Below, piece by piece: positions 48,401 to 59,400 of a stretch of DNA of 64,000 bases (within the stretch, counting starts at the first letter, position 1; every line of letters starts with the position of its first letter). The position numbers and the translations under genes were made by a program. The notes under the pieces were generated by a model, which saw only the letters and a program-made list of their open reading frames with translations, searched no databases and was not told the DNA's origin. Source of the DNA: Himantopus leucocephalus (lineage: Eukaryota; Chordata; Aves; Charadriiformes; Recurvirostridae). Location of the stretch: assembly GCA_003993805.1 (NCBI GenBank), contig RSEF01000002.1, forward strand, positions 98,237,676 through 98,301,675, read 5' to 3'.

Positions 48401-49221
48401 ATTTGGGACTTCTCATACCTACGCTGTCACTTTAAAAATTTTAGCATGGGTTTCCAACATGGATGTTCTCATTGTATCTCAGGTATCAAGCCTTGTGGAA
48501 TTAAAGTATTGCAGAAGAGAATGCTATTTGATTTGGAGCATGTGCCTTAGATTGCAGCCTCTGTAGTTTAAGTGAGGTAGTTGGTGAGAGGATATAGCGT
48601 AACCAGCTGTTTCACATGGCTTCCCCTGCAGCTTCAGCTGCTGCGGGATGAAACAGCTCTTGAGGTGGGGGGATTTTCAAGGTGATTCATGCTTTAGCAG
48701 GATGAGAACATATTTTAGACAACTGTGCAAAAGAAAAATCTGCAGGACTCTTTAAGATGTTGGTGTTGTTACCGCCACTTTCTAACCAACTTGAGATATT
48801 GATATTTGCTCAAGTGGAGGCTTTCTGGTAGTAATCTAATTGATTTCTGAGTTAGTTTATTGGCTGTTCCAATGTCATTAGTATTTACTTCAGTAGAAGA
48901 AAAACTCCTATAGTCTCCATCCTCCCTTGATATTCGCTCACAACACTATTTAGCACAGTGAATGCATGCTCCAGTTTGTTTGTTATGGTTTGTTTCTGTT
49001 AAATGATATGCAAATTCTGGTCAGTACGGTGCTATGAATCTATCACTTATTTTTAATTAGGTTTCTTAAAAAATGGAGGAAAGGAGAAATTGGGTTATTC
49101 CAGGTAGCTTGAAGAAACATTTTAAGAACAAAGGGTATCACAGGAGAAGTAGGGATACTCCGGTAAAAATGGGAATATGCAGACAGTTATTTGGACTGCT
49201 GTATTCCTCTTTTTGATGTGG
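45493..49221. other. Unique non-coding stretch
   Basis: The left part (to about 46490) is GC-richer with a 158-codon plus-strand frame (46015-46491) lacking domains. The remainder is AT-rich with no gene or repeat family recognised. A short TATATATATA tract lies near 47445. Confidence 0.5.
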
Positions 49222-49363
49222 GTTTGGGTACTTGCCTGCTAGTCACCTCCCTCTCCTCAAGGCAAAGGAGGGCATTTGCAAGGGAGGGCATTTCCCTGTT
49301 GCCCGTGTAAGCCACAGGTACAGGAGAAGAGGATAGTGACTGGCTCTACCTTAGTCTCTCCCC
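49222..49363. repeat. Left copy of single-N-flanked direct duplication
   Basis: A 142-bp segment beginning GTTTGGGTACTTGCC is repeated at 49365-49506 after the isolated N at 49364, with about six substitutions. Inside each copy a short GGAGGGCATTT word also occurs twice. Probably an unmerged contig overlap. Confidence 0.9.
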
Positions 49364-49364
49364 N

Positions 49365-49506
49365 GTTTGGGTACTTGCCTGCTAGTCACCTCCCTCTCCT
49401 CAAGGCAAGGGAGGGCATTTGCAAGGGAGGGCATTTCCCTGTTGCCTGTGTAAGCCACAGATACAGGAGAAGAGGATAGTGACTGGCTCTGCTCTAGTCT
49501 CTCCCG
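49365..49506. repeat. Right copy of single-N-flanked direct duplication
   Basis: Second copy of 49222-49363, about 96% identical, same orientation, sharing unique outer flanks. Confidence 0.9.
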
Positions 49507-49667
49507 CTCTCAGGGGAGCAGATAGGGCAAACGGCTTCCTTCTCATGGAGCTATTCCCTGTTGATTAGGAGAGAAGGAGAGGAGAGATACAGAGTCTTTT
49601 GGAGGGACCATCCATTTAGAGCGAGTAAAGAAATCATTCATGTCCCTTGTCCTCAGTGTGACTACAA

Positions 49668-49782
49668 GATGACTTATCAAGTTGTCACTGGTGTTGGTTT
49701 TGCAAAAGACAAGCTTATTTGAAAACTGGAGAGAGTACCTTCACTTTTACATGGCTATCAAGCGACGATAAGATCATTGATG
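49668..49782. repeat. Left copy of single-N-flanked direct duplication
   Basis: A 115-bp segment beginning GATGACTTATCAAG is repeated at 49784-49898 after the isolated N at 49783, with about three substitutions. It lies only 160 bp from the previous such join, so a small contig of about 420 bp was placed between two unmerged overlaps. Confidence 0.9.
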
Positions 49783-49783
49783 N

Positions 49784-49898
49784 GATGACTTATCAAGTTG
49801 TCACTGGTGTTGGTTTTGCAAAAGACACGCTTATTTGAAAACTGGAGAGAGTACCTTCACGTTTACATGGCTATCAAGCGATGATAAGATCATTGATT
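49784..49898. repeat. Right copy of single-N-flanked direct duplication
   Basis: Second copy of 49668-49782, about 97% identical, same orientation. Confidence 0.9.
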
Positions 49899-51339
49899 TT
49901 TTTTCCCAGCGTTGGTCAGTCTGAGCGAGATTTAAGTTGCACATTTAACATATGCATCAAAAAAGGAATTTGAAAACTGGGTCTTGATACCAGCAGATGT
50001 TAGAAACAAAAAGAGAATGGACTCCATCATTTGGTGTTACTTCGTTTTGTTTATAACATAATATCCTAAGCTGGTAACAATATCATATAATATAATGTAA
50101 TTGCAAGAAGATACAGTGCGATATTAACATCTTCAAGTTTTCTTGCTAAAACATACCAATGTCACACAGACTGTGTCTTTCCTTTCATGTTGCAGAGTTT
50201 TTAGTTGTTGGCAAACACAGGCGAAATCAGAGCAACCTGCAAGGAAAGTAAGGAGAGTATAGATGAGTCTCATTAAAGAACAACCTACAGTAGCTTTAGA
50301 GTGGATGGCTTACTTGAAGTCCCAGGCTGCACAGTGATCAAAGTTTTCTTGTTCATGGTAGATTGATGTTTTATTTTTGCTTAGAGGTGCTGATTTATAA
50401 TCTTTATAAAACGTATTATTTTCCAGGGTGATTGACTGGGGGAAGTCTGATACGTTCCAGGTGCTAACCGCATGCCAGACACTGGAGGCTGTGTGCAGCG
50501 TAATCCTCTTGCAGCCATCTCATTATTGGAGTTCTTATGTGAGAGCGAAGCAGAGCACGTAAGCCAGAAAAATTTCTATTGACTTCAGTGGATATTGGCT
50601 TATGCACTGAGAGGTTCGTTGCAACAAACAGAGTCAATAAGAGAGAAGACAACAGAGAAAACCTGGGAATGAAAGGTTTACCACAACTTCCCCTACTCCA
50701 GGCATATAAAAGGCCTGTGCAATGCTGCGTTGGATATGACCCATTCAGGTTTGGTGTAAAAGCCTTAGCTGAGGAGCCAGAGGTCCAGCCTGCACCCACT
50801 CTGCAACTAGAGAGAGATGAGTTTTTCTCAGAGCTGTCAAGCTATTGCCGTTCATAAGCAGTAAATTTATACAAATTGATTTGAAGAGATGGAAAAAAGT
50901 TGAGTTTGCTTACAGGTAATACATTTGAACTTCAACAATGTGAAAAATTTAAGAGCAAGTGAAAAGAAAGAGAGAGAGAGAGAGAGAGCAAGCCACACTT
51001 TTTCCTTATATTTAATGAAGCACTATGAATTTCGGGCTCTTTGGGAAAGGTGTATTACTAAGAGTCATTAAAGGAACCTAGGCTTAAAATACACTCAGCT
51101 GAATTGCTGACTGAAGAAATGTCTATGTAAAACTTAATGTTTTCCTTTTTGTGAATATTTTAGAATCTTTAAAAAAAATTTTGAAGAAAAAAAAAATCAA
51201 TGTTACACTTCTTACCATTTGCTTTAAAAAGGATTTTCCACTTGCTCATTTCTAGAAGGTCATCTCTGAGATGTACAAGCTAGCCCTTCATTTAGGTCTC
51301 CTCTTACATTCATATTTAACTTTCTTTCATTCTGTGGCC
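49899..51339. other. Unique non-coding stretch with (AG)n
   Basis: No gene or repeat family recognised. A perfect (AG)10 microsatellite occupies 50969-50988. Overlapping frames at 50464-50857 on both strands lack domains. Confidence 0.5.
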
Positions 51340-52060
51340 TTTATTAGCTGAGCTCAAGGAGCTTGTAGCACATTTTAAACAGCAACACTGGGAGGATGTA
51401 AATGCAGAATAATGTATCAGGACTCAAATTTGCATGGTCAAATGTCAAAAAAATTAGGCCTTCCCCAGAACCATGTCAAGAGAAATAACATAAGTGGCCA
51501 GCTCAACAGCAGGCATGCCATTATCTGTTAGTTCAACCTGTCATCACTGACTGGGAGTGGAAGCAGTGGTCATTAGCTTTAACTCTGCCGGGGAAGGTTG
51601 TGCTTCTTTTTATTTTATTATATATATTTTACGCCATCTGACAGTATTTCACAGAGCACCACAATGTTATGGTTTCCTCCTTGACAGGGGATGGAGGGGG
51701 AGGTGCAGATGAGGGAGTAGGGAAGAACACTTGCAATCATCTGTTGTCAGCTGGAGGGGGCAGGAATTGCATTGCCTATCGGATAAATACTCATTTAGAG
51801 TAATCACTTTATTTCAGCCCTGTAATGACATTAACAAGCTTGGAATACAGGGAATTACATGAGTCAGAACAAATAATTGAATATTCCACTGCTGGGGAAT
51901 GCAGCACAAGTCTGACTTAATGTCATGCCATCTCTGAAGCCAGCGCTAGCATGCAATTAGATAATAAGCTTAAACAGCATATAATTGGCACTACTAGTAT
52001 GAAAAACATACTATTAATTGTTAAATTCTTACCTGCTTGTAATTTTCATGAAACAAAAGT
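51340..52060. promoter_or_regulatory. Candidate conserved enhancer cluster
   Basis: Repeat-free complex DNA with a perfect POU octamer ATTTGCAT at 51428-51435 and a dense series of homeodomain cores at 51800-52060 (AGTAATCAC, AAATAATTGAA, GCAATTAGATAATAAGC, ATAATTGGC, ATTAATTGTT), plus GAGTCA near 51862. The combination of octamer and clustered ATTA cores in complex sequence makes this the most enhancer-like stretch in the window by eye. Target gene unknown. Confidence 0.35.
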
Positions 52061-54147
52061 ATCCTGCATGTCTTTTTAAACAAAAAGAACCAGAGGAAAC
52101 ATTTCAGTAAGTTTTTAAGAAAATAAGGGTTGCTAGTGAAGAAGAGGGAAGAACTGGAGTCCAGGATCTAGAAGGATCAATTTCAACATAAAAAACTATG
52201 GTTTTTTTTTTTTAGGAAAACATTTGGTTGAGAAAAGGATCAGAATTATTAAATATATGATATAAAATGCTATCATATTTCATATCAAAAGGGAAAGGTC
52301 TCCAGTTGTCCTTTTGTTGTCGGTACATTTGGTCAAGTCACTTTTTTTTCTCCAGATATTGTTGCCGCACAAACCTGTGATCTCACAACTCTGAGCCGTT
52401 TCTTACAGTCACTCATTGCTCTTGGAATGTGGTTAATAATGCAAAAACCTTTTTATACAAATATGCCAAAGTATCCAAAACTACTCTGGGCTCTGGCAAA
52501 CAAGGAGGGAGAGAAATTGTAAAGTGATTGATTAAAACAACACCTCATAACCTGTCTGATTTATCACCAAACTCTAGGTTTTCTTTTTGACACATTCTTA
52601 CAACATCCCAATTCAGTGTAATTTGGCAAATTCCATCGTTTTAAGCATCAACCAACCCGACTTAATTCATCAAATTATAAACTCTATGGTAGAATATTAA
52701 AAGGATTCAGTTGCATATATTGTATACACTGAATGATTTGATAGCAGTTACCACAGGCAGCACAATTCCTCAAGTACGTGACAGTTTAGGTAAAGCCTAA
52801 TGTTGGACAGATAGAATGTAAATGCAGAAGCAGCAGCATCTCCATCACCTGCCTAGATTATCTCTGAAAATCACAGTCTTATCCAACAGATAACTCATTA
52901 AATTTGCAACACTTGAGCTAAACACAGTGGAGAACTTCTCATATTTATTATAAAGATGAAAAGATTAGGCCATCTAAACTCTGGTTCTGGATCTTTGGCT
53001 GTTGGCTTCAGCAGTGTTGGAACTACCTTATGCTTAAAACAATAATTGGTACTGCGGTTGCTATTTGTTTTCTTACCAGTCTATTACCAGGCCACTGATG
53101 AGCCTTCTGTTGAGACTTGAGCAAAGTAATGTGCCATAGGAGTGTGGCAGTCTCAGAAGAGCTTCTTTTTCTAGAGGGGGTTTGTGGGGAAGCCCAGGCC
53201 CTGTGTGACAGTTCAAGCGGACAGCTAGGATTTTTCTTCGAAAGCAGAGAGGAATCCAAGCTGATGGGGAATTGTGGGTTATGATAAGTGAAGCTTTGCA
53301 TGGCTAGCCGAGCCTCAGAGATCTGAGACTTGTCATGTTGAACACTTATTTCTGTTTTCTTAACAGAAGAGAATGACCCCACCTCTTGCTTTCCCGAAGA
53401 TAAGGCATTCTGGGTGATCGTACTTCAGATTATCGCTGGCATTTGGAAAATGTGACCCATGTGTTTGACAAGTTGGCTTGAAGAAAAGCTGACTGTAAAG
53501 TAGCAAGCACAAGCTTTAGATTAGAAGGTCAGGTGAAATATCTACTATAAAGGGATGCAGTTGATCCCCGGATGGAATGTATGCCGCTCCTGTAATGGTG
53601 TAGCTTTGAAATATATGAAGCTTTTTTAAAAGGAAATATTTGGTGCATTGATACTAATTAATAATACAATTTTAATCACATTTATATTATGATTTTTACT
53701 CAACAGATGGCATAGTCTCAAGGACTTCCATTTATTCTATCAATAAGAATACCTGCAAAACTAATCTCTCTTAATTTTAATAATGGTACCGCAATTTGAA
53801 AATGCATTCACAATTGACTTATTTAACAAAATTTAGCTTACTAAAACAATATTAACATTTAAAAACATTGCAATTACTATCAGCAATCTGAACATTAATA
53901 TTAGTTTGCTCTAATTTTCTACCTGCTTGTATGTGTAGTCATTCAAAGAAAGCAATATTTTTAGTGTATTAGTGTTATCCATGTGTGTGCCAGGATGCTG
54001 GTTCAGTTGTTTCACCTTGGAACTGTACTAGCACCGCTGAAGGGGCAACTAAAAATGTTAATTTTTGCCAGAGCAGGAATGTGCGAGTAATATTTATAAA
54101 AAATGCAAAAAAATATTAGGAGGTACCTACTGAAGAAAGGTAAATGA
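52061..54147. other. AT-rich unique non-coding stretch
   Basis: No gene or repeat family recognised. 53620-53930 is very AT-rich with many ATTA cores and may be an extension of the regulatory landscape. A minus-strand 119-codon frame (53023-53382) has no domain. Confidence 0.5.
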
Positions 54148-54790
54148 ATGCAGCACTGGTTTCCATGTCACTTCCCAAGAATTTGTCAGGTCTCTGGGTG
54201 CACCCACTGCCCTCTGCGGGTTTGGCAGCCTGGGCTCAAGGCCAGCGCTGATACGGTGCAGCAGTGTGGCCTGGGGTCTAGCTGCTGCGAAAGACATTGT
54301 GTGAGACAGAGCTGTGAGAAGGCTTGTTGGGGTTTGTTCCGATTTTGCTTGAGTGCTGTATTTAAGCTCAGACCCTTGCTTGTTGCCGCTGCCCGACCTT
54401 TATTGCAGCTACGCCTGTGGTTGGCCGCATACCCCGCTGAGCCAGACACCAACTTGTGGACTTCATTGCCTGGTTTGGCTGTGGACCTGCCTTGGCATTG
54501 CAGACTCGCCCAGCAGTCTGGACTCTTGCTTCTGATTGCTGCCACTAGGCTTGCTTTGCTCTTATTTTTTAGGTACTGTGGGCCTGTACCATGCCCTTGC
54601 TGACGAAGCCTCTGCCTGCCTTGCTACCTGGCTCCCCTTCTCTTATGGAGCAGCCAACCCTTGCTGGTTGCCTTGGACCTTCTTGAGCCTTGAGCCAAGC
54701 ACCATGGAACCTGACCTTTGGGCTCTGCAAAACCTTTCCCCCACCTCACAGTCTGCGCTCAGGGTCCTGACAGCATTCCTAAATCCTTAA
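54148..54790 (+). repeat. GC-rich CTTGC/CCTTG-word-rich segment, possibly LTR-derived
   Basis: This 640-bp island of pyrimidine-skewed, GC-richer DNA repeats words such as CTTGCTG, GACCTTTG, CCTTGGAC and GCCTTG. It contains a TATTTAAG TATA-like element near 54359. It carries a 151-codon plus-strand frame (54148-54603) and two further frames (54353-54535 and 54536-54790). Word-rich degenerate composition with a TATA-like site is seen in some avian LTRs, but I cannot name a family. An unstructured chance segment is also possible. Confidence 0.3.
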
Positions 54791-54874
54791 CAAAGCAGAT
54801 AATAACTTTCATAGCAATGTAAGTTTGGTAATGACTTCAAAAAGGCCAGCTAGTGCCTTTCCATTCGTAGATAA

Positions 54875-56090
54875 ATATACCTAAACCATCCCTTACAGAT
54901 ACTTGTGTAACATTTTCTTCAAAAGCTTTAATGACTGAGACTCTGCAGCCTCTCAGTCAACTTTGTCTGGAGTGGAACGGTTCTTAAAATTTCGCCTGAG
55001 AGCTAACCTGAATGCTTTCTGCTATCTTTGAAGCCGACTACTTTTTGTTTCCCTCTCACTGAATATGAAAGAGTATTGACAATTTTATGTTTTACTACAA
55101 ATCTTACAATATTTTTAGAGATTCTCTTCAGTACTTTTTTCCAAGGCTGGACAAACGTAATTCCTTCCACCTGTCTTCACAGGCCATGTTGCCTAAACCT
55201 ATCGCCATTCTTCTCCTGAGCACTTCTCTCATTTCTCTGCTTTCTTGAAGTATGGTGCTGGGAACTGGTCGCTGTGTTCCAGCCAAGGCTGACTGAACAC
55301 AGAGTAGAATGATCTCTATCACTTTGGTCACGTATATGACTGTCCTACCAGTATACGCCAAAAAAGGTTTTCCTTTCCCAGCAGCAACATCACAATGCTG
55401 ATTCTGTCAATTTGTGGACCATAATAACTCCTCACTGCTCTAGCTGTGCAGTTATTCTTTACATCATATTGTGCACTTTACTTCTTCAGGCTGCAGCTCT
55501 TTGCATTTGCCTATTGAATGTCTTCCCGCCTTACTAGGTTCATTTTAATACCACTTCTATCTCTGTTGTGAGGCCTTCCAGGTCAGCGACATCTGCAAAC
55601 TGGTAATTTTTTTTTTTGCTGCTGTTCAAGCTGTAAATTAATGTGTTGAATAGAGTTTGGCCAAAGACATTCATCTTCTACTCCAATTGCAAGGTATTCC
55701 CAATCTGACACTGGTATTCCTAATGCGCATATTTTCTACCAAGTGAGTGGTCACCCTATTGTAACTTCATCTCCACTGCCTTTGCTGGTTCACTTACAAG
55801 GCTATCATGAGGGAAACTACCAAGTTTTAGAAAAATGAGTATGTCCCATATGCTGCTTCTCTCTTTCCATTATGCCAGTTATGCTATCAAGGAAGATAAG
55901 TAGCTTGAACTGATGCTAGAAGTTCTTGATGTGTTGGCAAATTCTTTGTCTTCTATGTGCTTAAACACTGATTGATTAATATGTAGTTCTAGGGTGTTGA
56001 AATTGGGCTGTTTTGTAGTTCCCTCCATCTTCTTTTTAGGTACTCTATTTCACTCTTGCTACTCTACCAGTGTCTCCACTCAAAAATGAG
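54875..56090 (-). mobile_element. Ancient amniote-type CR1 LINE, minus strand
   Basis: From about 54885 the plus strand shows the reverse complement of an old CR1 3' region (ACCATCCCTTACAGATACTTG). Successive antisense ORF2 words follow: AGGCCATGTTGCC near 55181, GAAGTATGGTGCTGGGAACT near 55248, ATCTGCAAACTGGTAAT near 55591, GTGTTGAATAGAGTTTGGCC near 55643, and TGTGCTTAAACACTGATTGAT near 55956. Word order and spacing fit one element extending from the 3' end into the reverse transcriptase. Divergence is high and the frame is lost, so it predates the bird-specific CR1 bursts. Confidence 0.75.
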
Positions 56091-56460
56091 TGCTTTAGAG
56101 ATCACTCTGGCTCCTAAATGTTTCAGGGCACTGATTCTTCACCAGGGATGCCAGTTCCTCACCAGGCAGTGAGAGATAAGACAGCGGGGGTATTCTGAGG
56201 TGGCAGGGAGAAGGTACTGATTCCCAGCTAAGAAATCATTGCCAGACACATTCTTGTGGTAGAGGAAGCACAGCAGGCATGCTGAGACAGGGATGGCAAG
56301 GAAGGAGAGGTGAGGAGCTCTCCCTGCAGAAGTCCGGAATGGTGCTAAATTTCTCAAATATGGCTTGATTACAGAAAGTTTGGCAATCTCTTCTCAAATT
56401 ATTTCTGCCAGGCTCTGTGGATTTGAATATATGTCATTTATTCCTCTCATCTTTTTTTTA
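56091..56460. other. Short unique stretch
   Basis: No gene or repeat family recognised between the ancient CR1 and the poly-G run; a 72-codon minus-strand frame here has no domain. Confidence 0.45.
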
Positions 56461-56495
56461 GGGGGGGGGGGGGGGGGNGGGGGGGGGGGGGGGGG
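56461..56495. repeat. Poly-G run (about 35 bp) containing an N
   Basis: Thirty-four Gs with a single N at 56478. Such long G homopolymers are rare in vertebrate genomes and are a known product of low-signal base calling. The N within it resembles the contig joins elsewhere in the window. If real, it would be a strong G-quadruplex former. Confidence 0.9.
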
Positions 56496-59400
56496 AGAGG
56501 GGAGTGTCTGGTATTCTGTCTTTGATAAGAACTAATTGTATTAAAGTTTTGGGAATGACTGATGTTATTATGAAGAGGTAGACCATGATCCCTTTAGGGG
56601 AACTGAAGAGAAGATTCCTGGAGAGGGAATTAATCTTTCCTCTCTCCTTTTGTTTTGACATTTTTCAGAGGAGAAGCCACCTACGCGTGCAGTTGTTCAA
56701 TGTTCTGATTTCCTGCTATTTCTCCACCTCTCCCCTGCAGTAAGCAACCAGGGCAGCTTTGCTTCCTGCTTATCCTCTGGTAATTTAGCATTCAGTGGAC
56801 TAATAATATGGGTATTGAGGAAGCCTGGAACAGAAAGTCTGCTTGCTGACAAAGCATAAATAAGCTTTAGCTTGGTACTTACAAACAGATGTGTATAGCA
56901 GCTGGATCTGAAAGAAGATTTGGAATGCTCAGCACTCGTTTGAAGGCTGCATCCATATATGGTTTTCATGTCTGGATGAGCAGCATTTTGTGTTGTCAAA
57001 TACTTCATGGGGGAGAGAGGGAGATATTATGCCAACATTTGGTGCTTAGCTGCGAGAAGGCACCGATGCCAGAAAATATTTCAACATCAAGAATAGCTAC
57101 ATTTCCATACAGGCTTGAATAGGACCCAAGGGGTCAAAACATCAGATTCTTGTTTTCACTCTGCGACTTGTGGAATAGAGCAAAAAGGGACATCAACACA
57201 GGACCATAGCAGTTTTAAATTCATAAATTAAACTTTCCTTTTATTTGGAGTGACCTGTACCGTGTAGGCTTAGGCATGATTCATTATGAATCTTCTCTGG
57301 CTCTTCAGCTGTTGGTTATTACAGATTACTTCTTAAATAGAAGGAGCTTTTGCTCTACAGACTTTGTGTATTGCTAAGATGTCTATAACCTCATGAATGC
57401 AAGTAGCTAGACTGACCACATGCCACAGCGTAAGCAGGGAAATAAGAAATTTTTATTAGATATCTGAAGACAGGATGATTTTTGATGCAGTTGTGGAGTT
57501 GTCAACAAGAATTTCCACATTTTAAATTGAAAGATACATTGTCTTAGAGTGCTGCTACATCTGGAAGAGCCAAGTTTTCTTAAGTTCTCTTCTCCACAGA
57601 GGGAAGTGACAGTAGACTCTCTTCCTTCTTTCTCCAGGATGGGAGTAAACCCACCATTTCTTTATAACTCCCCAGATGGTCTTAGCAGATTCGAATGGTT
57701 TGATCATCAGCTAGCCTTGTCCACCACCACAGTGGAGGAATGGGAATATGACCACAGACCCAGTTCCCTTTGCAACTGTGTGAAGTCCATTACAGTGGAG
57801 ACTTGCAGAGTGGTTCTGCCTGTCTGTATCCCCGTACAGTCAGCTGGAGGTCAGTGCACCGTCATCCACCGAATGCCGTTTTTCCTCACCTCATAGTTTA
57901 TTTTAAACATTTCTCTGACCTTGAGAAGACTCAGGAGAAGGGATTTTAAATGTTGCAGTCCTTGTTCTATCAGGTTGAGTGACCCAATGCATATTCCTGC
58001 AAATGTCTTTGATATGTCATCCTTTAAAAACCTGTATGTAAACATCTTTCATGTCTGTACCTTAACATACGTGCTGCTTCTTCACTTTGGAAATTTATGC
58101 AAAAACATAAGCCAGCTTTCTTCCTTTCTCTATTCCTGTAAGCAGAAGAGTTTTACAAAACATACAATACTAAAACCCCTGCTATTAGATTGTTACCTAT
58201 AGATTCTATAGAGATGCAATATTTGTCATGGTCATAATTTCATTAGAGAAATTTTCATCCTCTTCTCTAGTATAAATGTATGGAACATCAAAACTGCTAA
58301 TGTGTGAGTCATGGTCTGTTTTGTAAAAATTATCCCTGGCATTATGAATTTCATTCTGTGGCAGTGTTTACTAGTAGTCCCAAGTTCATTCATGATTTGA
58401 AGTGGGTGGCTCTGCCTAGGAACTCCAAAACATGTCCATGGAGTTCAGGGTAAGAGCTATTCAGACACAGTGATTTTATTTAGCCTAAAATCCAGACCAT
58501 CATTAAACTTGATTAAGATTCAGCAGACCATTATTGCTGTTCAGTCCTACTGATTTCAGTCTATTTGTGTAATGATTTGTCCCCTTTGAGATCCCCATAC
58601 ATTAACCTAGAAACCATGTTTACAGATTGTAATCCTTTGTGCTCTACAGGCTTGAGTAATCAGATTAAAATGCGGCAACTTTAAAGAGACTTGCTGTTTA
58701 AAACTGAACAGTTTTGAGGCAAGAATTTGGGACCAGATTTCTTGTTAATATTTTCCATTGACTTGTTGAACAGTTGTTATAGACAAGACATTGCTACGGT
58801 GATCACAAGGTGAATAGACCTCAGGAAGAACTGTTCAGCCTGAGGAGGTTGTCTGTTAAAAACAAATATTTTTCCATTTGTTTCCCACACATTCTGATGT
58901 AGAAGTACTGTTTGGGGACATCTCTAATAGCTGTAGGGTCCTTGGAGTTATAGTTGGTCGCATAAGCAAAAATGCCCAAAGAATGGATCACAATGAGCAT
59001 CCAACACCCTGAATCTTTAGTGGCATCTTCTGAGTTCACAAAATCAGATGTTAATATTGAGACAAGCGAGTCTTCCCTCCACTGCCCTTCCAGTTCCAAA
59101 CAGAAGTAGGATATCCAGACTTTTTTAAACCTTGATAGAACTGGTGTCACACCACAGATAAGTTTATATTAATAAATACAATAGGGCCAGGGTCCCAGTC
59201 CTTTAAGCTGTATACTATTTAGTTTATACTGCTGAAAAAAAAAAGAGTCCCAAACCCCCCAAACCACAAAATTTCTGTTAATATTTGAAAAAACATTTAC
59301 AAAAAAATACTATTTAGCACTGATAAGTTGAAAGCACAATTTTTTGTTAAGGGTCCATGGGCAACTGAAAACTTAGTAGGTGATAATGAGATTTGTAATT

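Noticed and set aside
57549..57896. 115-codon plus-strand open frame starting at 57549
   Set aside because: Looks protein-like in composition, but no family, no splice sites and no conserved motif were recognised.
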